NCBI GenBank assembly: GCA_021778375.1
Contig: JAJYCM010000210.1
Span: 1-5,093, forward strand
Origin: Bacteroidota bacterium
Lineage (GTDB): Bacteria; Bacteroidota; Ignavibacteria; Ignavibacteriales; Ignavibacteriaceae
Reading direction: 5' to 3'
Length of the DNA: 5,093 nucleotides
Shown here: piece after piece, positions 1-5,093 of the stretch
Layout: each line of letters starts with the position of its first letter
How positions within the stretch are numbered: position 1 is the stretch's first letter
Made by a program: the position numbers and the translations under genes
The notes under the pieces: generated by a model
Seen by the model: only the letters and a program-made list of their open reading frames with translations
The model's database searches: none
What the model was told of the DNA's origin: nothing

Positions 1-47
1 TAAAAAATATCTAAATATCCCTCTAATAAACCCAACTATTATATCTT

Positions 48-85
48 AGCTACTCATGGGATTTCTCCCTCCGGTCGAAATGACA
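48..85. repeat. REP-like hairpin repeat, copy 1 (downstream of feoB)
   Basis: This 38-base stretch recurs in the same orientation at 3073-3110 with two mismatches, and bases 55-85 are identical to 3080-3110. It can fold on itself: ATTTC (61-65) pairs with GAAAT (77-81), with further C-G pairs inside around a short loop. It starts 38 bases past the feoB stop, where REP-type repeats often sit. There is no T-run, so it is not a classical terminator. It resembles the short hairpin repeats with ATTTC...GAAATGAC arms that are dispersed in many Bacteroidota-group genomes. Confidence 0.75.
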
Positions 86-123
86 ATTATTCATGTGTCA
101 TATCGAATCAATTGTTCCTACAA

Positions 124-2163
124 CTACGGCACCCCCAACCACCTGAGGCCATTAACGGTGATAAATGCAAAGACATACGCCATGGATGTAAAGACGAATA
201 ATTGCAGCATCGGAATTTTCCAACTTCCTGTTTCTTTTTTAGAAACGGCTATCGTTGATAGGCATTGAAGGGCAAAAACAAAAAAGATAATTAGTCCAAA
301 AATAGTTGAAGTAGTAAAAAGTTTTTTGTTTGTTCCTTCTATTTTAGCTTTGTGCATTGCGTCGACAATGGAGCTTTGAAGCGCTCCTTCACTATCAGTT
401 ACTTTGAAAATCAGCGCTAGCGAGCTTACGAAAACTTCACGTGCGGTAAAAGCAGAAATTAATGAGACTCCGACCCGCCAGTCTAAGCCAAGTGGTCTCA
501 TGAGCGGCTGAATTCCCCTTCCCAAATCTGCGGCATAAGATGAAGCCAATCTATCTGCCTTCTGCAAATGGATTATCTGCATTTGGTCTAATCCATTAGT
601 GTTAATTTTAGGATTGGAATTTGGGAAATAGGTTAAGAACCAAAGTATCATCGAGAATCCGAGAATAATTGGCCCGGCTTTCTTGAAATATAATTTTGCA
701 CTGTGATAAGCATTATTAGCTACCACACTAAACTTCGGTTTGCGATATGCAGGCAATTCAAGAATGAATGAAGAATTGTCGTCACTACTAAATAATCTAC
801 TTTTAAATTTATTTAAAAGTCCTGCAATAGTGATAGAGCTTGCTGTGCTGAAGATGTAAATAGTGGCAAGGACAATACCTGCTATCCATGATTGATCTCC
901 GGGAAATAAAAATCCGATTAGCAGAGCATAAACCGGAAGGCGGGCGCTGCAGCTCATTAAGGGGATTATAAATATTGTAAGTAGTCTTTCCTTCCGGTTC
1001 GGAATAGTACGCGCAGCAAGCATAGCCGGTATGGCACAAGCAAACCCCGAAAGCATCGGAACAAATGAGCGACCATTTAAGCCGATTTTTGATAACGGTT
1101 TATCTATTAACATGGCTCCTCTCGCGAGGTAACCGGTGTCTTCCAAAAATCCTAGTATCAGGAATAAAATTAAAATTTGCGGAACAAAAACCAAAACAGA
1201 ACCTGTGCCTGTAATTATTCCGTTAGCAACAAAATCACCTACCCAGTTATTCCCTATCAGTACAAAAGCTTTCTCCGCTGCCAGTCCAAAAATATCACTG
1301 ATCAATTTCATTATAGGTGAGGCAAGCCAAAAGATTGAGGTAAATATACCTGCCATTATTAAAAAAAATGCGACCAAACCCCAGACCTTATGTAAGAGTA
1401 TCTTATCAATCTTTAAAGAATTTGAATCTAAGTTATTATTTCTTGGCTCGTTTGAATTACCGTTTAATACAATTAACTGCTTGTTTGCTGTCGCAATATT
1501 TAGATTATTTTCTGAAGGTAGATTGACTACAACCTTCTTTTCAATTTTTTCAATTTCTGCAAATAATTCAAGCAATCCGGAATTGTTAGAATTCTTCCCG
1601 ACGTAAAGCGGTTTTTCCGGAACTTCAATTTGTGATTTCTGAATATTAAGTTCAGCGGTTCGAAGGAGTTCTTCAACGCCTTTACCGGTTCTGCCGTCAA
1701 TTTTTACAACGTTACAACCAAGGAGATTTTCCAAATCTTTTATGGCAACGTCAAGTCCCTTTTTGTTCAGCATGTCGGTCATAGTCAAAGCAATAAGAAT
1801 TTTGAATTTTGCTTTTTTCATCTGCTGTACAAGCAAAAGATGGCGCGATAACTGGCTGGAATCAACTGTAATAATTACTAAGTCAGGTATTCCGAATTTA
1901 GGATGATTATAGATTGCATCGATAGAAACCTTCTCATCAAGAGATTCCGGTATCATACTTATTATTCCGGGTGAGTCTAAGAGATTTGCTTCGAAATTAA
2001 ATTTCTTTAAGATTTTTGATACAGAATACTCAACCGTTGCACCTGGATAATTAACGGTTTTGAAATTCTTACCACTTAAATAATTGAATAAGGTAGTTTT
2101 GCCTGAATTAGGCGGCCCGATTAATGAGATGAAAGGAATTTTCTCAACAGTTTCTGAGATCAT
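124..2163 (-). CDS. feoB: Ferrous iron transporter FeoB (GTPase-coupled Fe(II) permease)
   Basis: FeoB is an inner-membrane protein that imports Fe(II), using an N-terminal nucleotide-hydrolysing G domain. With the ATG at 2163 it has 679 residues, within the family range though shorter than the E. coli protein. Visible motifs are G1 GPPNSGKT (about residues 16-23), switch I NYPGATVE (38-45), G3 DSPG (63-66) followed by PESLDEKV, and a GDI/linker region to about residue 255. The membrane part has GFLEDTGYLAR (338-348), a first gate GFACAIPA with Cys376, PLMSCSARLPVY with Cys405, a second gate-like FTAREVFVSS (572-581) and LQCLSTIA with Cys634. The three family-conserved cysteines are therefore all kept. 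Unusually, G4 is TMTD (127-130) instead of NxxD, and G5 reads DGRTGKG (156-162) where S-A-R is usual. I prefer the ATG at 2163 because it overlaps the feoA stop as ATGA. A GTG at 2178 would add five residues (684 aa). Family identification is very secure. Confidence 0.97.
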   Translation of the reverse strand: MISETVEKIPFISLIGPPNSGKTTLFNYLSGKNFKTVNYPGATVEYSVSKILKKFNFEANLLDSPGIISMIPESLDEKVSIDAIYNHPKFGIPDLVIITVDSSQLSRHLLLVQQMKKAKFKILIALTMTDMLNKKGLDVAIKDLENLLGCNVVKIDGRTGKGVEELLRTAELNIQKSQIEVPEKPLYVGKNSNNSGLLELFAEIEKIEKKVVVNLPSENNLNIATANKQLIVLNGNSNEPRNNNLDSNSLKIDKILLHKVWGLVAFFLIMAGIFTSIFWLASPIMKLISDIFGLAAEKAFVLIGNNWVGDFVANGIITGTGSVLVFVPQILILFLILGFLEDTGYLARGAMLIDKPLSKIGLNGRSFVPMLSGFACAIPAMLAARTIPNRKERLLTIFIIPLMSCSARLPVYALLIGFLFPGDQSWIAGIVLATIYIFSTASSITIAGLLNKFKSRLFSSDDNSSFILELPAYRKPKFSVVANNAYHSAKLYFKKAGPIILGFSMILWFLTYFPNSNPKINTNGLDQMQIIHLQKADRLASSYAADLGRGIQPLMRPLGLDWRVGVSLISAFTAREVFVSSLALIFKVTDSEGALQSSIVDAMHKAKIEGTNKKLFTTSTIFGLIIFFVFALQCLSTIAVSKKETGSWKIPMLQLFVFTSMAYVFAFITVNGLRWLGVP
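2160..2163 (-). promoter_or_regulatory. ATGA stop/start overlap coupling feoA to feoB
   Basis: On the minus strand the bases 2163-2160 read ATGA: the feoB ATG (2163-2161) overlaps the feoA TGA stop (2162-2160). No good Shine-Dalgarno lies 5-9 bases upstream. The nearest GGAG ends about 14 bases before this ATG and directly abuts the alternative GTG at 2178, too close to serve it. Re-initiation by the ribosome finishing feoA is the simplest reading, and this decides the start chosen for feoB. Confidence 0.75.
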
Positions 2164-2381
2164 AATACTTTGATGCACTCCGCTTCATTTTTCCTGATAG
2201 CAATCAATGTACCTCTTATGGCAAAAGCCAATGGGTCACTAAATATTGAAGCGCTGATTAGTTCAATTTCCTGTCCGGGAGTAAAACCAACCTCAAGGAT
2301 TCTTCTTGCAGAAGGATGTGATTCATCAATGTTGGTTATTGTTACTCTCTCTCCGTTTTTTAGATCTGCTGCTGTTTTCAT
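2160..2381 (-). CDS. feoA: FeoA, small SH3-like partner of FeoB
   Basis: This is a 73-residue cytoplasmic protein with the FeoA/DtxR-C-terminal SH3-like fold. In this family it associates with FeoB and is needed for ferrous iron uptake, though its exact biochemical role is unsettled. Diagnostic stretches are LKNGERVTITNID (residues 7-19), the conserved RRILEVGFTPGQEIELI (26-42), DPLAFAIRG (49-57) and a closing strand pair ending in IKV. Length and pattern match free-standing FeoA proteins. It starts at ATG 2381 after a purine-rich GAGAAAA stretch that is only a weak ribosome-binding site. It is the first gene of the operon, and its TGA stop overlaps the feoB ATG by four bases, which implies translational coupling. 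I see no truncation or missing segment. Confidence 0.96.
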   Translation of the reverse strand: MKTAADLKNGERVTITNIDESHPSARRILEVGFTPGQEIELISASIFSDPLAFAIRGTLIAIRKNEAECIKVL

Positions 2382-2447
2382 TTTTCTCAGTAGTTTAGAT
2401 TATCGTATATACTATTTTGAGTTTTTATGGCTGAAATTCAATTCTAC

Positions 2448-2461
2448 AAAAGTTGACTTTT
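2448..2461. promoter_or_regulatory. 14-base palindrome in the feoA leader, possible operator
   Basis: AAAAGT-TG-ACTTTT has perfect 6-base arms around a 2-base centre. It sits roughly 30-40 bases downstream of the predicted transcription start of feoAB. Its position would suit a repressor site, but it resembles no known iron-regulator box that I can name, and a palindrome of this length in AT-rich DNA can arise by chance. Confidence 0.25.
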
Positions 2462-2495
2462 CCGAGATACATATTATTAAGATTTAGTCTACATA

Positions 2496-2524
2496 AAGAT
2501 AAGCAATAGACAAATAATTGTCAA
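2496..2524 (-). promoter_or_regulatory. Predicted housekeeping-sigma promoter of feoAB
   Basis: On the minus strand a perfect -35 hexamer TTGACA (2524-2519) is followed, after exactly 17 bases, by TATCTT (2501-2496), a 4-of-6 match to TATAAT. Transcription would begin near 2489, giving a leader of about 108 bases before the feoA ATG at 2381. This is the best promoter-like pair I found upstream of feoA. The downstream leader contains the 14-base palindrome AAAAGTTGACTTTT (2448-2461), and a weaker TTTA-N7-TAAA dyad (2483-2497) lies over the expected start. Either could be an operator, but neither matches a textbook Fur or DtxR box. Confidence 0.55.
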
Positions 2525-2559
2525 ATACTGCGACAAGTGGATATTTTGGGTCTTGGATC

Positions 2560-2699
2560 ATTTTATAATTTATAAAATCACCTTACGCACAAGGTTATTA
2601 TTGCATAATGCAAAACCTCCGAGGTTTTCCTAAACCTCGGAGGTTTGCAATTCACTTCCATTATATTTGAAATTGTCTGCGTAACATGATTTATAAAAT
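2560..2699. repeat. MITE-like or REP-like palindromic element with nested hairpins
   Basis: At the core are two copies of the 15-base palindrome AAACCTCSGAGGTTT (2613-2627 and 2632-2646), separated by TCCT. The copies are also each other's reverse complement, so the core can fold as one long hairpin or two small ones. Just outside lies another palindrome, TTGCATAATGCAA (2601-2613). The outer parts are imperfect inverted repeats: TCACCTTACGCACAA (2578-2592) matches the reverse complement of 2673-2689, TCATGTTACGCAGACAA, and both are preceded by ATAAA-rich sequence. A 19-base palindrome, ATTTTATAA-T-TTATAAAAT, marks the left edge (2560-2578). No clear target duplication is visible, so the borders are approximate. 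It contains no coding sequence. It could be a decayed non-autonomous transposon or a dispersed structured repeat. Confidence 0.7.
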
Positions 2700-2708
2700 A
2701 ATTATTAT

Positions 2709-2813
2709 TTATGGGCACTTCTAAAAACTATCTTTTTTAAAAATTTAACGCAAAGAACGCAAAGAATACGCAACGTTCGCAGAGAATATTGAGGTTTTTA
2801 GAAGTGCCCTTAT
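2709..2813. mobile_element. 97-bp MITE with perfect 16-bp terminal inverted repeats and TTAT target duplication
   Basis: The left end GGGCACTTCTAAAAAC (2713-2728) and the right end GTTTTTAGAAGTGCCC (2794-2809) are perfect reverse complements. The 97-bp element is flanked immediately on both sides by TTAT (2709-2712 and 2810-2813), the direct duplication expected from insertion by a DDE-type transposase. It has no open reading frame and must have been moved in trans. Its interior carries degenerate 9-base repeats of the type AACGCAAAG. Perfect ends and an intact duplication suggest a fairly recent insertion. I cannot assign an IS family from the ends alone. Confidence 0.8.
2747..2784. repeat. 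Degenerate tandem 9-mers (AACGCAAAG) inside the MITE
   Basis: AACGCAAAG occurs twice in tandem (2747-2755 and 2756-2764), followed by AATACGCAACG (2765-2775) and TTCGCAGAG (2776-2784), which look like drifted copies. The block fills most of the space between the inverted repeats. Confidence 0.6.
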
Positions 2814-3072
2814 ATAGTAAATTTAGTTTTTTTACATGCTATGCATACAGCATTTTTTAATATTTTCAATGTCCTGCTTCTACAAAGATTCTGCCCTATG
2901 CTAAAGAGTCAGCGTTAAAACTTCAAAAGGAAGAATAAATATTCCAATTTCCACTATTGGATTATAATTCAATTCCCCTTAATTCAGAAGGGATGACATT
3001 ATTATAGAAAACATAATTCAAAAAAATTTAACCCAGGAAGAGGGTGATATTATTTTGGAAATTGTGTACTTA
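2814..3072. other. Non-coding AT-rich stretch with minor hairpins only
   Basis: I see no gene here on either strand. It holds only short inverted repeats: ATGCT/AGCAT (2836-2840 and 2849-2853) followed by a run of T, CCAAT/ATTGG (2944-2948 and 2956-2960), and CCCTT/AAGGG around AATTCAG (2976-2992). The last is followed by GATGACA, resembling the ending of the REP-like repeat nearby. Each is weak alone. Confidence 0.5.
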
Positions 3073-3110
3073 AGCTATACATGGGATTTCTCCCTCCGGT
3101 CGAAATGACA
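3073..3110. repeat. REP-like hairpin repeat, copy 2 (intergenic)
   Basis: This is the second copy of the 38-base repeat found at 48-85, in the same orientation and identical over its last 31 bases. It lies downstream of the surface-protein gene, beyond that gene's terminator. Like copy 1 it lies past the 3' end of a gene. Confidence 0.75.
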
Positions 3111-3255
3111 TTTTGGAGTTGTGCAACACTCTCTGCTGGTAGGCAAGGTTCATCCGCCGCGGATTCATAATTCAAAATTGCGGCTTGCCGCGCTATGACA
3201 ACAATATGAATATCTTAGCACAATAAACAAATTGAAGCATGATTTTTGTGGAGAT
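3111..3255. other. Non-coding spacer with two short GC-rich hairpins
   Basis: No gene is visible. Two compact GC-rich inverted repeats stand out from the AT-rich surroundings: ATCCGC-C-GCGGAT (3152-3164) and GCGGC-TT-GCCGC (3180-3191). The second is followed shortly by CTATGACA, similar to the AATGACA ending of the adjacent REP-like repeat, so this may be a further decayed dispersed repeat. Confidence 0.45.
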
Positions 3256-3295
3256 AAAAAAAAGGTTGCCCGATTCGAAAACCGGACAACCTTTT
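3256..3295 (-). terminator. Intrinsic terminator of the T9SS surface-protein gene
   Basis: Reading the minus strand, AAAAGGTTG-T-CCG (3295-3283) pairs with CGG-G-CAACCTTTT (3272-3260), with a single mismatch, around a 10-base loop (3282-3273). The stem runs into a tract of eight T (3263-3256). It lies about 23 bases after the stop codon at 3319. It should separate this gene from feoAB downstream. Confidence 0.88.
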
Positions 3296-3318
3296 ATCAG
3301 ATTATAGAGCCTAACTTC

Positions 3319-5093
3319 TTATTTCAAAAGAAGCAATTTCTTCGTAGCGAAAAAGTTTCCCGCCCTAAGTTGGTAGAAATAAACTCCGCTCGCTAAGTTA
3401 AGAGCATTAAATTGAACATTGTAGGCTCCCGCAGGTTTTATTCCATTTACTAAAGTAGCAACTTCCTTTCCAAGAACGTTGTAAACCTTCAGCACTACCC
3501 GTGTCTCCGTAGGAATTTGATAGCTAATTATCGTAGAAGGATTAAATGGATTCGGGTAATTCTGGTTTAATTTGAAATCTGAAACTACATTAGGCTGATC
3601 TTTTACTGCGCTAACTGTTTCCGGTGTTAAGCTGAATGAAGCAGTGGTAGCAAAGTTCGTATTATAATCAACTGATGAAGTAATTGATTGTGTCGATGTG
3701 TATCCGTATGAATCAGAATTTACCGTGTACTGACCGGGTACCAATCCTGAAATAGTGTAGTTTCCGTTAGCATCCGAAATACCGTAGCTGTAAATTTGTT
3801 GATTAGCGTCGGTGGCAAATACCATTGCACCTGCCAACGGATTATTAGAGTTATCCGAAACATGTCCGCTTATCGAAGCATTCCCCGAATCTGCCGGATT
3901 GGTTACTACAAAATTAATACCTACAATTAAGCTTGTGGAATCAACAACAACCGAATCCGCATCTTTCCATTGTAATGTCTGAATGCCATCTGTCGTGTAA
4001 AAGGTAGGTTGATAATCGCCTTCGGGAATTGCAAGGAAGATATAACTGCCCGGTATCATATGGTCAAATGAATAATTGCCCAGTGAGTCTGTTTCCGTAG
4101 TGTACCTATGTTTCATATGATAATCATCGCCAAGCCTTATAGCCATAACAATAGATTCAACACCTGCGCTGTCTACTGATTGGACTATACCGCTAACACC
4201 GTTATTGTATACCGGTTTATGGACAAGAATAAAATTTATCCCGGAAGTATCACCCGAAATTCCGATTCTGTCGGCGTCAAGAAAACTTCCTTTGTCATTA
4301 AAAAATTGCGGGAAATATTGGCGATCAAATGATCTCGCAAAAACAATTACCGTATCGCCTTGTAAGACCGGGATTGAATATTTGCCCGAGTCATTTGTTA
4401 CCGTGTAAAAATATCTTCGATGATAAGTGTTAAAAAATAAATCATGAACTCTGATTAATGCTTTAATTGGATTCCCAAGACTATCCTTAACTGTTCCAGT
4501 CAACATGAAATGTTGCGGAATAGTTTTGGGCTGCAAAGTAATGTCGAGATTTGAAAGACCGCTTGAGGTGATTGTAATTTTAGTAGCATTGAATATATTA
4601 CGTACACCATCATAATATTGCGGCACATAACCCGGGGCAAAACTGTAAACTAAATAAGTACCGGGGAATAGATTAACCGTAAAATTTCCCAATGTATCAG
4701 TACCGGCATGATTTCCTGACCATCCAAAAACCGGAAGAAAAACTATAGTACTGTGCATAATTGCATTGCCGGTCACTTTATCCTTTATTGTACCGGAAAC
4801 TACTACTCTTGCAACTGTAGAATCAATTGTAATTTGTACGGTATCCGAGGGTAAACTTTCACCAGAGTGATTTACACCCGTAACATAATAGGAATATGTC
4901 TCGCCGCGATGAATGTTAATGTCCCTCCATGAATTATTATAAATATGCGTGTATTTCCTAACGAATTCACCGGTATCACTTATTGCCCCTAATTTTCTAT
5001 AAATGTTAAACGTTAACCCTGACTTTGGACTGTTGGTAGTGAACTGCCAATTAAGATTTACAAATTCAAAATTTGTAGACATCATTCCCCAGT
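3319..5093 (-). CDS. T9SS-sorted multidomain surface protein (5' end outside window)
   Basis: This is the C-terminal part of a large secreted protein, probably exported by Sec and then the type IX secretion system. Numbering from Met 5085, residues 3-88 form an FN3-like domain. Four carboxypeptidase-regulatory-like beta-sandwich modules follow (about 93-187, 193-290, 296-396 and 403-488), each with a G-x-(V/I) opening and an internal D-(S/T/A)-x-G-x-(F/Y) turn. Residues 503-588 are the type A sorting domain: NYPNPFNPSTIISY, VYNVLGKEVATLV, GVYFYQLRAG and a terminal KKLLLLK. No catalytic domain is visible, so binding, adhesion or a structural role is inferred, and the substrate is unknown. The ATG at 5085 is unlikely to be the true start. 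The frame stays open to the window edge (Trp-Gly upstream), the FN3 domain begins at once, and there is no signal peptide, which T9SS cargo requires. Confidence 0.92.
   Translation of the reverse strand, partial: WGMMSTNFEFVNLNWQFTTNSPKSGLTFNIYRKLGAISDTGEFVRKYTHIYNNSWRDINIHRGETYSYYVTGVNHSGESLPSDTVQITIDSTVARVVVSGTIKDKVTGNAIMHSTIVFLPVFGWSGNHAGTDTLGNFTVNLFPGTYLVYSFAPGYVPQYYDGVRNIFNATKITITSSGLSNLDITLQPKTIPQHFMLTGTVKDSLGNPIKALIRVHDLFFNTYHRRYFYTVTNDSGKYSIPVLQGDTVIVFARSFDRQYFPQFFNDKGSFLDADRIGISGDTSGINFILVHKPVYNNGVSGIVQSVDSAGVESIVMAIRLGDDYHMKHRYTTETDSLGNYSFDHMIPGSYIFLAIPEGDYQPTFYTTDGIQTLQWKDADSVVVDSTSLIVGINFVVTNPADSGNASISGHVSDNSNNPLAGAMVFATDANQQIYSYGISDANGNYTISGLVPGQYTVNSDSYGYTSTQSITSSVDYNTNFATTASFSLTPETVSAVKDQPNVVSDFKLNQNYPNPFNPSTIISYQIPTETRVVLKVYNVLGKEVATLVNGIKPAGAYNVQFNALNLASGVYFYQLRAGNFFATKKLLLLK

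Noticed and set aside
56..268. 70-residue plus-strand open frame at the left edge
   Set aside because: It begins inside the REP-like repeat and then runs antisense to the end of feoB. No domain is seen.
809..1039. 76-residue minus-strand open frame within feoB
   Set aside because: It is an alternative frame of conserved FeoB membrane sequence. The Cys-rich product is a by-product of reading CSARLPVY and neighbouring codons out of frame.
1136..1606. 156-residue open frame on the plus strand inside feoB
   Set aside because: It is fully antisense to the well-conserved G domain/linker and first membrane part of FeoB. Its product is low-complexity, rich in Ser, Ile and Lys, with no recognisable domain.
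2170..2487. 105-residue open frame on the plus strand over feoA and its leader
   Set aside because: It is antisense to feoA and overlaps the feoAB promoter region. No family resemblance, so it is a shadow frame.
2613..2646. Two AAACCTCSGAGGTTT units as a minimal CRISPR array
   Set aside because: The 4-base separation and self-complementary units do not fit repeat-spacer architecture, and no cas gene is present.
2836..2858. Hairpin ATGCT/AGCAT followed by T-run, resembling a plus-strand terminator
   Set aside because: The stem is short and AT-rich, and no plus-strand gene precedes it.
3141..3164. GGTTCATCC resembling a tRNA T-arm
   Set aside because: There is no acceptor stem, D-arm or anticodon arm at the right distances. 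The match is a few bases within a GC-rich hairpin.
4205..4408. 67-residue plus-strand open frame inside the surface-protein gene
   Set aside because: It is antisense to a conserved beta-sandwich module, with no recognisable family.

Overview
The window looks like a piece of an AT-rich (roughly 35-40% GC by eye) chromosome from the Bacteroidota/Chlorobiota group, most likely an Ignavibacteria-like lineage. The main evidence is the C-terminus of the large right-hand protein. It ends in a type IX secretion (T9SS) type A sorting domain with the NYPNPFNPST signature, typical of Ignavibacteria and relatives. The class-level assignment is inference.

All three genes lie on the minus strand. From right to left: (1) positions 5093-3319 hold the C-terminal 588+ residues of a secreted or cell-surface multidomain protein. 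It has an FN3-like domain, four carboxypeptidase-regulatory-like beta-sandwich modules and the sorting domain. Its 5' end lies beyond the window. A strong intrinsic terminator follows at 3295-3256. (2) A 937-bp non-coding stretch (3318-2382) is full of palindromic repeats: a 97-bp MITE-like element with perfect 16-bp terminal inverted repeats and a 4-bp target duplication, a second roughly 140-bp palindromic element, a REP-like hairpin and several smaller hairpins. (3) A promoter with a perfect TTGACA -35 box at 2524-2496 drives a two-gene feoA-feoB ferrous iron uptake operon (2381-124), joined by an ATGA stop/start overlap. Another copy of the REP-like hairpin follows feoB at 85-48.

FeoB is the inner-membrane Fe(II) permease with an N-terminal G domain. 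FeoA is its small cytoplasmic SH3-like partner. No feoC is visible. The surface protein has no evident functional link to iron uptake and is separated from it by its terminator and the repeat cluster.

I found no defence system, CRISPR array, RNA gene or clearly new multi-gene system. The items most worth a second look are the altered nucleotide-base recognition motifs (G4 and G5) in FeoB, and the clustered non-autonomous repeats between the two transcription units.
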